A DNA stretch of 64,000 nucleotides, from positions 25,850,069 through 25,914,068 of the forward strand of contig NC_133104.1 in assembly GCF_022965805.1 (NCBI RefSeq). The letters are read 5' to 3'. Below are positions 32,629 through 43,892 of this stretch, piece by piece. The notes under the pieces are model-generated. The model was given only the letters and a program-made list of their open reading frames with translations, did not search any database and was not told where the DNA came from. The DNA comes from Primulina eburnea (lineage: Eukaryota; Streptophyta; Magnoliopsida; Lamiales; Gesneriaceae). Positions within the stretch are counted from its first letter, which is position 1; every line of letters starts with the position of its first letter. A program made the position numbers and the translations under genes.

Positions 32629-33971
32629 TGATAAGTGCAATTTATTGCACTTTTATTACTTGTTTTTAACTTGGAATTTTATGATTTTTGAGCAGGTTTT
32701 ATGTGATTTGTTACTGTTTTTGTTGTAGTTTGGAAGCGTAGAATGAGTTTTTGGAGTATTAAAGTGTTGAATTGGAAAGTGCAGAAGATAAAAAAAAATA
32801 CAGAAGCAATATCGCACCCGCGTTCATCTTTACACCGCACCCACGGTGTCACACCGCACCTGCGCTAAAATTCATACCGCACCTGCACGTGCGCACCAGA
32901 ACCAACACCGCACCCGCGGTGTCATCTTGACCACACCCGCGCTTTTTGCAAGACAGAATCCGAAAAATCTGTATTTTGGTGTGCTGCGCATGGAAGTCCA
33001 AGATTTTGGTGTGCTGCGAATTCAGGTTTGTCTAGGACTATAAAAAGACATCATTTACTTACCATCGAGGGTATTGGGAGTCAAGGAAGGAGTAGAGGCT
33101 GCTGCTAGAGTATTGAAGATCCAAGTTCTTGGGAAACCTTTTGCACAACTCCGGGTACGGAATCAGCACTTCAAACTCTTGTTCTAAGTTCTTCTTTCTT
33201 TTATTTTCAGTTGATATGTCTTGTTTTAAAACCATGTTTTGTTGTTTTGCTTTTGTTATTATGAACTAATTTTTAATTCTAGAGGAAAGATGGAACAAAA
33301 CTAGAAACCATGTGTTAGAAGCTATGAACTAAGCTATTTAAGTTCTTCATATTTTCTATTTGTATTGTTCTACTCTTTATACTTTCAATTTATTGGCCAT
33401 AATTTGAATGATTTATATGTTTATAATTTATCACTCGGAAGAGGAAATTATTAACAAGAAATGAGAAAATTACATCAATGGTATTTATAGAGTTCGGGAG
33501 GCCTATAATGCTATTGAAGCCCATAGAGAATCTAGTGCTTGATGTGTTATTTATTTGTAGATTGTTGATGGGAACGTTGCAATCCATTTTTAGATCGTTA
33601 CAGTCTACTTAACACTCGAGAGAGGGAGTAGATAATTATAAGATTCTTGGCTAATGAATAAGAAGGATTTTCATAATATAGCTACAAGAAATTACACTTG
33701 GTAGACAGTTGCGTGAAATCGGACCTCTAGGTCTTTTATTCCATTGTTAATTTCTATAAATTGGTATTACATTTAAATCCATTTTCAATTTAGTTATTCT
33801 TGCAAACAAATCTTTTATTGATTATTCTAAATAAAGTCGAGACTATTTTAATCAAAAGTACTAATATATATTTATAAACACATTACTCGTGGGATCGACA
33901 CTTGCACTAAAAAATATATTTTACTATAACTTGACTTCGTGCGCTTGCGAGCAATAAAGAAAACACGCAAC
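32629..33971 (+). repeat. 3' LTR of the Athila-like element
   Basis: Begins TGATAAGTGCAATTTATTGC, which contains the small palindrome GTGCAATTTATTGCAC. It holds three motif pairs (32811/32834, 32853/32876, 32907/32930; 23 bp within pairs, 42 and 54 bp between pair starts) followed by CTATAAAAAG at 33038. The right end CGCAACA at 33971 is inferred, because beyond it the sequence matches a different LTR. The TSD cannot be checked since the 5' end is outside the window. Confidence 0.65.
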
Positions 33972-34061
33972 ACTTCACACTTGAGTAAATACATTAGAAA
34001 CACAATAACAAGTTTTGTTAACATCAAAATAAAGATTGAGAACATGAAATGTTCCAACACC
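33972..34061 (-). repeat. Remnant of a copia-like LTR that hosts the Athila-like element
   Basis: From about 33985 the sequence (ACAAGTTTTGTTA, ATCAAAAT, TTCCAACA at 34061) matches the terminal part of the LTRs at 1662-3025 and 13548-16990. Its other part must lie left of the window, so the Athila-like element was inserted into this LTR. Confidence 0.55.
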
Positions 34062-35223
34062 TAACTTGTCAACAAGTAAAGGCAGAACATCATAGGCCGG
34101 CAGGGTGATCAAACCACTTTCTCTTCCTGAGTGGAAGTGGGGAAAAATTACAATAGATATTGTAGTGGCCTACCAAAGACATTAAAGGTCTTCAATGCTA
34201 TTTGGGTGATAGTAGACCGTCTCACTAAATCAGTACATTTTCTGCCAGTAAAGACGACTTTCTCCATGACCCTGAATGCAGAGCTGTATAATCGAGAGGT
34301 AGTCAGACTACACAGAATCCCAGTTTCTATAGTGTCTGATAGAGACACGAGATTTACTTCATCTTTTTAGAAGAGTTTGCATTCTGCTATGGGAACGAAG
34401 CTACTGTTCAGTGCAACATTTCATCCTCAGATAGATGGTCAATCAGAAAGGGTAATACATGTTTTAGAGGATTTACTCCGAGCTTTTGTGATCGCTTTCT
34501 AGGGAAGTTGAGAGCGAAGCTACCTCTAGGGTAATTCATCTATTACAACTGTTTTTAGTCGTTTATAGGAATAGCTCCATATGAGGCACTCTATGGAAGG
34601 AAATTCAGATCGCCTATTCATCGCAATGACATAGGAGAGAGAGCTGCGATGAAACCAAAAATTGTTCAGCATATGGTAGATTTATCAATCAGAATCGGTG
34701 ACAGGATGAAGGCTGCACAGAGTCGACATAAAATTTATACTGACAACAGAAGAAGGGATCTTTGTTTGCTGTTGGAGACCATGTATTTGTCAAAATAACA
34801 CCTATGATGGGTGTAATGAGATTTCGCAAGGCAAGCTTATTCCATGGTTCATTTGACTGTTTCAGATCCTAGACAGAATGGGAGCATTGGCTTATCGAGT
34901 GGCATTACCACCTAATCTTGTTGGAGTTCACAGTGTTGTCCATGTGTCTATGCTTCGCAAGAAAAATAAAATCCTTCACATGTGTTAAACTTTTAGCCAC
35001 TGCAGCTTACACCAAACCTCTTATGACCAGAGGCCTACTCAAATTTTGACCAAATAGGAGAGAAGGCTGCAGAATAAGGTGATAAAGATGGTCAAATTCA
35101 AGCGGATGAGTAATTCGGAGGAGAAGCTACTTGGGAGGCCGATACTGATATAAGGAATCGTTATTCGAAATTTTTCAATGAGTCATAATTTGAAGGAAAA
35201 AATTTTATTAAGGGGGAAGAAGT
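34062..35223 (+). pseudogene. Degenerate gypsy integrase with purine tract
   Basis: Opens within the integrase zinc finger (LTCQQVKAEHHRPAG), then [42 protein letters not shown] and, in other frames, FHPQIDGQSERVIHVLEDLL and APYEALYGRKFRSPI. Stops and frameshifts are frequent. The C-terminal part (GALAYRVALPPNLVGVHSVVHVSML) is still visible. A purine tract (AAGGGGGAAGAAGT) ends at 35223. This is an old dead copy. Its 5' part was separated by insertion of the copia-like LTR ending at 34061 and lies outside the window. Confidence 0.8.
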
Positions 35224-35744
35224 TGTAACGTTAAAAAAACGTTTACGTAAACTGAATGCGTTAAATTATTAAATTGCTAATTTATTTTAATTAAATGATT
35301 TTGGATGCATGAACGATATATTTTGAATGACTAAACAATTAATTGTGTAGTTTTGCTTAATTTCATAATTAAAGATTTTCAGGCGAATATCGGTCGTTGG
35401 TAGGTGACAAAGGAACGGAATATTTATATATATATATATCTGTGTGTGTGTGACGCAGAGGCCGATCCATCACAATTTCAAAGGTAGGTTTTGTTTTTTA
35501 TCCTTTATTCTTTGATTTTCTTTTATGTTCTTCCTTCTAGCAACGAACACTTGACTCCTTTTCATCCTAAGGTAGGTTTTTCGGTGAGTTTTCTCGATAA
35601 AAAATAGTAGAAATCGTCCTCTGTTTGTCACCGACAATCCACCGCACCGATATTCGTATTTCAAATGTTTTAAATGTAAAATCACGTTCTAAACATTTCT
35701 TTATTCAAATTGTATTATGCATGTTTAATGTTTTGTTGCGGATA
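35224..35744 (+). repeat. Start of 3' LTR of the degenerate gypsy element
   Basis: Begins TGTAACGTTAAAAAAACG directly after the purine tract. It has a TATATATATA run at about 35426 and is cut at 35744 by the next copia-like LTR. No motif cassette is seen in this piece. Confidence 0.6.
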
Positions 35745-37189
35745 TGATGGTTAAAAGTGGAAAGTGTTTAGAAGGGGGGTTTGAATAAACAATTAAAATT
35801 TTCATAACCTTTTCTCGATTTATGAGTCAGTTTCGTGATAAACTGATACTTTGGAATCTTGTAAGTCAATATCAATCAGTTAACAAAGAATGTGCAGAAA
35901 CAAACTGACTAATAGATAGAATAAAAACAGAAATAAGAAGACACAAGATTTTATTGATGTCGGAGATTTCAAACACTCCTACGTCACCCCTTTGATCTGA
36001 AGGATGTGATATACACTAAAAGACTTTGATCAATACAAACAGTATGCCAAGATAAAACTCTTAGTTACAAACTTGTTTACAGTACTTAATAAACCTGAAA
36101 TAATTTAGTACAACTGATCTCTTCAAGATCAAGTATTACATTTTGTGCTTGAAAGCTCAAGAATAGCCTGAAAGCTATGAATGTATGCAATAAGCGTGAG
36201 CTTTGATGTTTGCAAGGATTTCAGCAGAGTATAAGAATAGTAAATTGATAGTTGTTCAAAGTTCAAAAGTTGTTTTTCAACTACTCTTCTCTGCTATTTA
36301 AAGACTTCCATCCAACGGTAATATTAAATATGATTTGAAGCTTTCTACTGTTGCTTGCCACATCAACATTCTTCTGACAGTCGTACAGTGCAGCTTTTCT
36401 AAAATGCGGTGATCCCACTACTTGTTTCAGCCAGCTTTTGTCGGTTGAATGTCTTTTTCCATAACTGATTACGTGTACAGCTGAGAGATCAGCCGATCGA
36501 ATGTAGTTGATAAGCTCGCAACTGTTCGTAGTAATTGATAAGTTCCAAATCAGTCAGTTGTCTGCGTAGTTCAGTTGCTGGTTCCGTTGCCTTCAAAAAT
36601 CTCCGTATTATCCTTCAGTTACTGGAAACCGATAGTTTTCATATTTCAGATTAGTTTCTATCAGTCTTCTAGATCAGTTATTTTAATCTATTAAACGCTC
36701 AGTTTGTTAAACATCCGAAATCTAGTTTCCAACAATTTCTCCCTTTTTAGTGTTTGACAAAACTTAGAAAGTAAGAACTGAAACTAATCAACTGAACTCA
36801 TTGTAGATAAAATAACTCTTTAATATACAAATTCGTACAAAGAATAAAAGAATAAATAATCTTCTAACTCAATAAAATAATCTTCAAAAATCTGCCAAAA
36901 AGTCTTCTATTTCTTCTTGATCAACTTTGAATATTGCTCTGGTTGATCTTTTCCTTGTTCTTCCCCTTTTTGGTCAAACTTATCAACATTTTTGGATAAT
37001 ATCTGCACATCAGAGGTGTGGTTTAATACTGCATTCATCTGGATTTCTTGCAGCAAATCCATGCTTTTGGAGATAGTGCTTTCCAAAAAATCAAGACGTC
37101 TTGAAACCAAAACTTGAGTATGGAAGTGAGCTTCAGCTGACACTATGTCATTTCGAAGTTCTTCCAATTGGAAAAATAATGAAGTTACG
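35745..37189 (-). mobile_element. Copia-like element, minus strand: 3' LTR (35745-36734) and start of the internal part
   Basis: LTR from TGATGG to TTTCCAACA, about 990 bp. The adjoining ATTTCTCCCTTTTTAG is the complement of a purine tract, as at 3026. TCAGTT half sites are frequent here too. The internal part is cut at 37189 by another LTR. The 5' LTR is not in the window unless it lies beyond the end. Confidence 0.62.
36907..37167 (-). pseudogene. Unrecognised short ORF in the copia-like internal region
   Basis: 86 residues, helical and charged (RRLDFLESTISKSMDLLQEI, DQKGEEQGKDQPEQ), with heptad-like leucines suggesting a coiled coil. It lies where the 3' end of the internal coding part would be, just inside the purine tract. 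I do not recognise a family. It may be the end of a gag- or env-like ORF or a chance frame. Confidence 0.3.
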
Positions 37190-38042
37190 TGAAACGACCT
37201 CGATTTTTTTTTCTAATCTTAAATCATAAATTCTAAATTACTAAATAAAATATTTTAACATAATCATAAATCATAATTATTTAACAATTTAAATCTCAAT
37301 TTTATAAAATAAATCCTAAATCATTGACTAACAAAACTCCTAAATCGACCTTCAAAAAGATCGACTAACAATAAAATTAAGCATAAAAATATCTCTTATA
37401 AAAATCATTAACATAATCTTTAAATCCTTAATCTATCTAGCAGTGCGGAAACATAAAGGCCCTCGGGTGTGTACTGCTGCACTCGATCTACTTAATCGTC
37501 AGTACCTCCCATAAATCATCTAAACATGCATCATACAAACCTAGTGATTCTAAAGACTCAACACGCTCTAAACATGGATAGCAAATAATACATATACATT
37601 CACATTCATTAAAATCATATTTTTATTTAAAATAACTTTTGGACATAAATAAACCATTTAAAAATCATTTCAGCATAATTAAATCTTAAATTGTAGAATC
37701 ATTTTAAAATAACTTTAAGCATAAATAAATCCTTCAAAAATCATTTAAATTAAGCTTTGGGCATAAATAAATAATTTTAAAAATAACGTTAAGCATAAAT
37801 AAATCCTTTAAAAATAGCTTTAATCATCATCATAAATCATATATCATAAAATCATTTTTTATCATAAGCTTTCAATCATATATCATTTTGGGTGAAGTTT
37901 GATCCTTGAAAATGACTAGCTTTTATCCTTTGGTCGACTGATCAGTCTTCATCTCCACATGGCCCATGGGGGTGTGCACTAGGCTCCACCATGGAAATAC
38001 GATCGTCGAGGCTCCCTCAGTGGCCTTCTCCCATAGACGGGC
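37190..38042 (-). repeat. LTR fragment, minus strand, with AT-rich internal repeats
   Basis: Begins TGAAACGACCTCG, which on the minus strand is an LTR end. Between about 37600 and 37870 the units ATAAATAAATCCTTTAAAAAT and AAAATCATTT recur several times. It is cut at 38042 by element A. The rest is not visible. Confidence 0.45.
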
Positions 38043-38177
38043 TGTAATGCCCGAGATTTCGATTATTGTAATCTGATATGAATTGTCGATAATTGAGATG
38101 TAATTATAGACGGAACAGATCAGACCGGGATAGACGGAATAAAACATTAGATTTGTTCGAGGTAGGCAGAACATTGC

Positions 38178-38352
38178 GCGCACATGCGCGGATTGAAGAC
38201 GCGCACATGCGCGAGGAGGGCAGTAGCCAAGAAGCTGGAACAGAACATTGCACGCACATGCGCGGCTGGAGGCGCGCATGTGCGCGAGTGTTTGTAAACC
38301 GAGACAGTAGGTCACGCGCAGATGCGTGGTGTCAGTGCGCTCATATGCGCGA
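38178..38352 (+). promoter_or_regulatory. LTR promoter cassette, CGC-ACAT-GCG class
   Basis: Six sites like GCGCACATGCGCG start at 38178/38201, 38252/38274 and 38316/38339, pair spacing 22-23 bp. Pair starts are 74 and 64 bp apart. The long TA run at 38412-38500 lies downstream. Confidence 0.52.
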
Positions 38353-38371
38353 GCAGAGATGAGCTTAGGCG

Positions 38372-38425
38372 CCGATCGTTCTAAATCACAAATCTATGAT
38401 GAAGGAATGTAATATATATATATAC

Positions 38426-38497
<72 letters not shown>

Positions 38498-38597
38498 TAC
38501 ATTCCTTCTTCAGAATTCAGTAGGAAGAAAGAAGAAAACAAGATTTATAAAGAACCTTCGAGCTTTTCATCATAGATTCGTGATTTAGAACGATCCG
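38372..38597. repeat. Large nested inverted repeat around the TATA run
   Basis: The outer arms (38372-38401 and 38568-38597) match as reverse complements over 30 bp with two differences. The inner arms GAAGGAATGTAAT (38401-38413) and ATTACATTCCTTC (38496-38508) enclose about 80 bp of alternating TA. The right side has an extra 59 bp (38509-38567) between inner and outer arm that the left side lacks. Confidence 0.85.
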
Positions 38598-39716
38598 CCC
38601 GTCTGATTTTTAATCTGATTTCAGTACTGAGTTTCTATCGACGAGAGCTTTAATTGGACGTAAGTTTTATTACGTTTTGTTACGATTTGAAATTATGATA
38701 CTGCCAGAATCAGATATGATTGATATATGCTGTTCTTGACATAGTAGAAATCGTATAATCGAAATCGGATCGAAGAACAAATACCGTATGAAATTATTAT
38801 GAATTTTCAGAGTCGATGTGATAGTGAGCAGACCGATTTGATATCAGAATTGTGTTATTATAAATTATGAGATGTTGGGATTGATATCTCGTTGATATGA
38901 TATTGTTGGGTATATTGATATTATTCGGATTTGGATCAGATGAGTGGTTGATTTGTTTATACTGATATTGTATTGTCGGTATTTTGAGATTGTACAGTTA
39001 TACCATTGAAACAGAATTTGGTTGAGTCTGATTATATCCAGTACTGATTTGAATGATGTGTATTGATATCGTGTCTATTCGATATTGTCATTACCAGATT
39101 GAATATGGACATGTTGAATTCGAGACTTCGACTTCGCCTGACCGAGAAGAGAAAGGTATAAATTAATGTTGATCCGGGATTGCACAACTCAAGTTTGATT
39201 TAACTGGAGTTTCCCAAAATCACATACTGAATTGTCATTACCTCGATATATTGCAATGTCTGAGATTGATACGCTTACTCTATTGAATTATAGTTAAACT
39301 TTTGTTATGAGAGGAGTCATGGGCAGGATATGCCCAGTTTTTGACAGGATATGCACAGTCATTGGCAAGATATGTCAAGTCTTTGGCAGGATATGTCAAG
39401 ACACCGGACGTTTGGTCATATCGATGTTGCTTAGGAGTAGAGCAACTCCTATCGCCGAGATTCGATATAGAAAGGACCAAAGTCCGTAATAAGAACGTAC
39501 CGCCACCGCGATTGAGAGAGTAGTGGGAGATTGTGGCGTTCTTATTCAGATTGGGATGCCTAGATTAGGAAAGATTCGAGTCAGAGTTATGTGTCAGAGT
39601 TTATGTGTCAGAGATTATGAATCAGAGTTGATTTACAGTTTTATATTGATATATGTTATTGATAATTGTTTCATGCTTTTATATCTGTTTATATGATTGC
39701 ATGTATACGTGATTTA

Positions 39717-39790
39717 TACTGGGAATATAATTCTCACCGAAGTTATCCGGCTGTTGTCGTGTTTGTATATGTGCAGGACAACAGGTGGGA
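39717..39790 (+). other. Conserved LTR three-way-junction block (copy 5 of 6)
   Basis: CACCGAAGTTATCCGG (one arm mismatch in the small hairpin), CTGTTGTCGTG, loop, CAGGACAACAG, GTGGGA. Confidence 0.5.
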
Positions 39791-40074
39791 CAGGATCAGG
39801 GTGATGAAGAAGATGAGAGATTCAAGATTAGCATGGAGATCCGGGCTCAGAAGTAGATTATGATTCAACATTGATATGTAGTTGAACCTAGTGGATTTAT
39901 TGTAGATAGTACCAGACTTGTACATTTATGTTTAATATGTATCTCAGAGTGATTTACATTACGTTTCCGCATATGTATTTTTTAAAAAAAATTATGTCCC
40001 ACATTACTTAATTGTTTCATTTGATATTAATAACGATTAAGGAAATGAATTAGCGTCCGGGTCCCCACAGCAGG

Positions 40075-40086
40075 TGGTATCAGAGC
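40075..40086 (+). other. Primer binding site of element A
   Basis: TGGTATCAGAGC, 5 bp after the LTR end, as in the element at 19489. Confidence 0.9.
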
Positions 40087-40329
40087 AATAGGTCTGACTA
40101 GATTGAGATAGAAGCTAGTGAGCGGGGTAGAATGAGTTTCTTTCCTTGCTTTTGATTGATAGCATGTTTTACTGCTTTGAAATACATGGTTACTTGATTA
40201 TCTGATTTGATTAATCACATGTATTATTTGAGAATGAATCAGAACCGATTCTTGATCAGCAGTAAGATGATCAGAGGAGGACTGAAACATGTTTTCGTAT
40301 TTGGTTACTAATTCTTTTGGTAATCGGAT

Positions 40330-41729
40330 ATACCTCCTCGAAGAATTCAAGAACCAGGTAGTACTTCGGTCCATCAGATGGATATGTCAGAAACGCCGAT
40401 GGAAACAATGTTGAAGAGGTTTCAGTCATTTCATATGCTGATTCTGAAGGGTACTGAGACATTTGAAGACTGTAAGAGTTGGCTGAATGATATTGAAGTG
40501 CTGTTTGATTCACTTGATTACCCAGATTAACGCCGAGTTAGATTTATTGGGCACCAGTTACACGAGGTCACAAAGAGTTGGTGGATCGCAACCAAAGAAG
40601 CATTATAACAGTATGGTACCATGATTACGTGGAAAATCTTTAAAACTGAATTTTATAAAAGATTTCTCCCAGTATCGTACCGACAAGATAAGAGTACAGA
40701 ATTTGCCAACTTGAAACAAGTCGAGCTGAATATTGAAGAATATGTAACAAAATTCTCGACCTTATACCGTTTTGCTCCTCATGTTGCTGGGAATGATAAA
40801 GCTGTAGTTGATCAGTTTATCAGCGGATTGAATCCTGAAATATCTGCATTGGTAAATGTGGATTACCCCATTATTTTCCTGACGCCTTGAACAGGGCAAA
40901 GGGGGCTGAGGCAAGTTTAATCCAACAGCGAGGACAGTCGTATGTTGCTCACCCAAAGAAACAACAACATCCAGCTCAATTATTGCAATCACTGTCTAGA
41001 TTTGATAGTGGCAGTAGCAGTGGGGAAAAGAAAGATTTCCTGAAAGCTCGCAAGAAATAGTTTAAGAAGTTCGGCGGTGGTTCATCTAGCTCCAATAGTT
41101 CTAGCTAGAGTTAGACATGAGTTTATTGCAGAACCTGTGGAGGAAGACATCCCACAGAGAAATGCCGAGGTGTGTTGGGTAGTTGCCACATTTGTCGACA
41201 GCCAGGAGACTTTGGAAAAGTTTGTCCACAGAGAGGTTTCCGAAAATCTCAGAGAGCAGAACCATCTGGATCAGTGGCACCGCCTGGTAGACAATCACCA
41301 GTCGTTCACTCTTTCCGACCCCCAACGACTCCTCAATCACAGCCAAGGCCAGGACCCACCTGACGAGGTAGTGGCAGGTAATTGTTTCCTGCATTGTTAT
41401 TTTGCATATGTATTGATAGATGCTAATGCATTCCATAGGATTATCTTTGAATGAATTGCATTGATATATGCTTTGTCTATTGAGTTATTATATGCTGTAG
41501 TATTTAGCTCTTTTCTGTTGAAGAGAGGTTTTGTATCAGTGACATCTGTTAGACCTTGTATGCTACAGTACGACAGATATGAGATTGAATTAGATTGCAT
41601 TGTACTTGAATTGTCCGATTTCGATTGTATTATCAGTATTGATATGTCGACCAAGTACAGAGCTACCGTTGATTTTTCCAGAAGATTGTGAGCTTTAGAC
41701 CAGATATGGCTGATGAATGGAACTTGTAC
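40330..41729 (+). pseudogene. gag: gag and start of protease of element A, start codon lost
   Basis: The frame opens at ATA-CCT-CCT-CGA-AGA, where the related element at 21683 has ATG, so the start codon is probably mutated. The capsid part is recognisable (LKGTETFEDCKSWLNDIEVLF, then WKIFKTEFYKRFLPVSYRQD and VELNIEEYVTKFSTLYRF), with stops near 40528 and 40605. From 40891 on the sequence is copy 1 of the tandem array. The zinc knuckles read CRTCGGRHPTEKC and CHICRQPGDFGKVC, the second with Asp in place of the zinc-binding His. The protease remnant ends at the B insertion. Frame shifts and stops make it non-functional. Confidence 0.85.
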
Positions 41730-43323
41730 TGTGACACCTCTGACCCGTTTTAATAAAATAGCAGCGGAAATTAAAATTTTCTTTAAAATGGAAGAAGGAT
41801 TCAAAATACATTTCATAAATAATCAAAAGTATACATATGATCAATAAAATGATACAACAAAAAGCAAAATATCATTCTTGTGATCATGTCCAAAATGCCA
41901 TCAAAATATCTTCTTCCTTCCATCTTTGGTATGCATATGACTCCGGCCCACAATCAACGTCCCGGCCCGTCGCTCTTATCTGCTTCACATGAAATAACTG
42001 AAATGAGTATAAAACTCAGCAAGTGGAACTCTTACATAGCTAAGGATACATAGCATACTCTGAAAATCATGACTTTGAAAACTTAACATCAACTCTGAAA
42101 TATGAATATCATAACATGAATAATAATAACGATGGTATTTTCCTTTTCTCTGGTATGGATTGACATCTATATAGTATCTCTGTCTCTTACCTATATCCCA
42201 TCGATATAAATCGATAACTCTGAGGGATATAAGCCTATGGTCGTTGATCAACTAATTGCATGCAATCTCTGACTATGTATCTATCAATCCATAAATCATT
42301 TGAACTCTCTCTTTGGCTTTTTATCAATCACTTTGAAGACTCTAATCTCTTGTATTCCCTTTAACACAATTGAGAGATAAAATGCCTCCAATATATATAA
42401 CAAGTGTATCAATACATAATCATGAATCAAATGGAGGGAATAGTACATTAAAAACATTGAAATACAATACATATATCATCATGTGAGCACAAGGAATGAA
42501 ATTCCACTTACAACACTTGGAACACTTGGTTCTAAACCTTTGGTTGAATTCCTACAACAATAAACCATAATTTACAGCATCAACATCTCAATAATCATAA
42601 ACCCATATCAATTAATCCATAAAACCAACACCAACACTAAACCCATGATTTCTTCCAACACCAAACCAAGAATAAATTACACCAAAAGCTTACCTTAGCT
42701 TCCTTGATCCCAAAATAACCTTGTTCTCTCAACAAATAACCAACAAGAAGCTTGGATCAAAGAAAGGAATTGAAGGAAATGAAGAAACCCTAGTCTCCTT
42801 GAGAGAAGAAACCGAGAAGTGAGAAGAAAGAATGAGAAAAATGAGACCAACTCTTGTATTATAACACTAAAATCCGAAAACACGCTTCTACTGTTCATGC
42901 ACCGCGGGTGCGCTCCAACACGCACCGCGGGTGCGGTGTGCCCTCGGCAACACAAACAAAATTCTCAAACTGACGACCGCGGGTGCGGTAGAAAACTTAT
43001 CGCGGGTGCGGTAACTAACACACCGCGGGTGCGGCGTCTGTTCGGCAATCCACACAAAAAAAATGCTGCAATAAAGACCGCGGGGGCGCTGCTCAAAATA
43101 CCGCGGGTGCGGTCTGGTCTCGGCCAAAACAAACTCTTATGCAACTAAAATCGAAACACAACGCTGATTCAATACAACTACCAACAACCAATATCAACAA
43201 CACCACAAAACAATAATAACCAACAATACTATAACCCATAATCACAACTCTTAACATCTAAAATAATAATCCAAAAACATACGAAAACTTAAACCGTACC
43301 TTTCACCAGACTTGGCTATTACA
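41730..43323 (-). repeat. LTR of element B (3' LTR), representative copy
   Basis: On the minus strand TGTAATAGCC...GGTGTCACA, 1594 bp. Further copies: 44732-46316, 47725-49280, 50689-52282, 53691-55247 and, split, 56656 to about 57725 plus 59910-60441. It is followed on its low side by A sequence (no primer site), and preceded on the minus strand by the purine tract AAGGAGGGGAGAT. It is therefore B's 3' LTR. Related to the element C LTR at 61465. Confidence 0.9.
42857..43113 (-). promoter_or_regulatory. LTR B promoter cassette: pair, triple, pair of CGC-N4-GCG sites, then TATAAT
   Basis: Plus-strand starts 42901/42924, 42976/42999/43022 and 43077/43100. All steps inside groups are 23 bp, and 42901 to 42976 is 75 bp. 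On the minus strand the TATA-like GTTATAATAC (42857-42868) lies downstream. The layout is repeated in every array unit. ORFs 42819-43148, 42888-43127 and their copies are this motif read as peptide. Confidence 0.55.
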
Positions 43324-43892
43324 ATCTCCCCTCCTTAAGGGAATTTCGTCCTCGAAATTGACGTCACTGCGCAAAAAACTCAGGATACTTCTCCTTCATC
43401 TCGTCCTCTGGTTCCCACGTGGCCTCTTCGATCAAATGATTCCTCCAAAGGACTTTAACAATGCCGATCTCTTTGTTTCGCAACAATTTAACTTTGCGAT
43501 CCAGAATCTGGACCGGAATCTCTTGGTAAGTCAAATTCGGCGTCAAATCCAATGGCTCGTGGTGAAGAACATGGGAAGGATTCGCAATATACTTCCTGAG
43601 AATAAATACATAAGAAACATTGTGAACTCTGTCAAGATCTGGCGGTAGGGCTAACCTGTAAGCTCGATCACGAACTCTGTCCAAAATCTCAAATGGACCA
43701 ATAAATCTCGGACTCAACTTTTCCTTCTTGCCAAACCGCATCACACCCTTGAGAGGTGCTATCTTCAAGAACACATGGTCGCCAACCTCAAACTACAACG
43801 GTCTACGACGCACATCAGCATAACTCTTCTGTCTCGACTGCGCTGTCTTCATTCTCTCTCCAATAACAGTAACAACATCAGCTGTCTGTTGG
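43324..43892 (-). pseudogene. 3' end of element B pol (integrase C-terminus, chromodomain-like), representative copy
   Basis: The open part 43774-43364 (minus) reads VFLKIAPLKGVMRFGKKEKL, GPFEILDRVRDRAYRLALPP, then VQILDRKVKLLRNKEIGIVK and NHLIEEATWEPEDEMKEKYP, the integrase tail and chromodomain-like segment of a Tekay-like chromovirus. A TAG just upstream (FEVGDHVF preceded by a stop) is shared by all copies including the last, so it predates amplification. The domain is truncated at the array junction 43892. Copies: 46357-46767, 49321-49731, 52323-52733, 55288-55698. Confidence 0.88.

Larger units (their letters stand above)
1..33971 (+). mobile_element. Athila/Tat-like Ty3/gypsy retrotransposon, 5' part outside window, split by two nested stacks
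   Basis: Pieces of one plus-strand element can be followed through the left half: the end of pol (2-304), a motif-rich spacer (305-1319), a third ORF in three pieces (1320-1661, 16991-17242, 30492-31056), a long untranslated tail (31057-32628), a polypurine tract and a 3' LTR (32629-33971). The third ORF runs directly across the insertion at 1661/16991, which shows that the pieces belong together. The nested insertions account for 1662-16990 and 17243-30491. The lineage call rests on the integrase C-terminal motif [18 protein letters not shown] and on the purine-rich G-tract just before an LTR beginning TGATAAGTGC, both familiar from plant Athila-type elements. The right LTR boundary is inferred from a terminal CA and is the weakest point. 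Confidence 0.72.
38043..40069 (+). repeat. 5' LTR of element A
   Basis: 2027 bp, TGTAATGCCCGAG...GTCCCCACA. Same family as the solo LTRs at 8035, 14672 and 17243/30491. It carries the CGC-ACAT-GCG motif class, a palindromic TATA region and a three-way-junction block. ORFs 37923-38362 with repeated AHMRE-like peptides derive from the motif. Confidence 0.88.
38043..41729 (+). mobile_element. Gypsy element A: 5' LTR, primer site and gag, cut by element B
   Basis: 5' LTR 38043-40069, primer site at 40075, gag from 40330. At 41729 the protease region is cut by the B LTR, just after MADEWNLYC. The rest of A would lie beyond B and C, outside the window. The 5-bp sequence before the LTR is cgggc. 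The second TSD copy is not visible. Gag is closely related to that of the element at 19489. Confidence 0.8.
40891..43892. repeat. Array unit 1
   Basis: A fragment 40891-41729, B LTR 41730-43323, B purine tract and pol 43324-43892. Differs from the central units in the A part (GGGGGCTGAGG, an Asp in the second zinc knuckle, AGTTAGACATGAG). It is contiguous with the unique A gag on its left. Confidence 0.92.
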
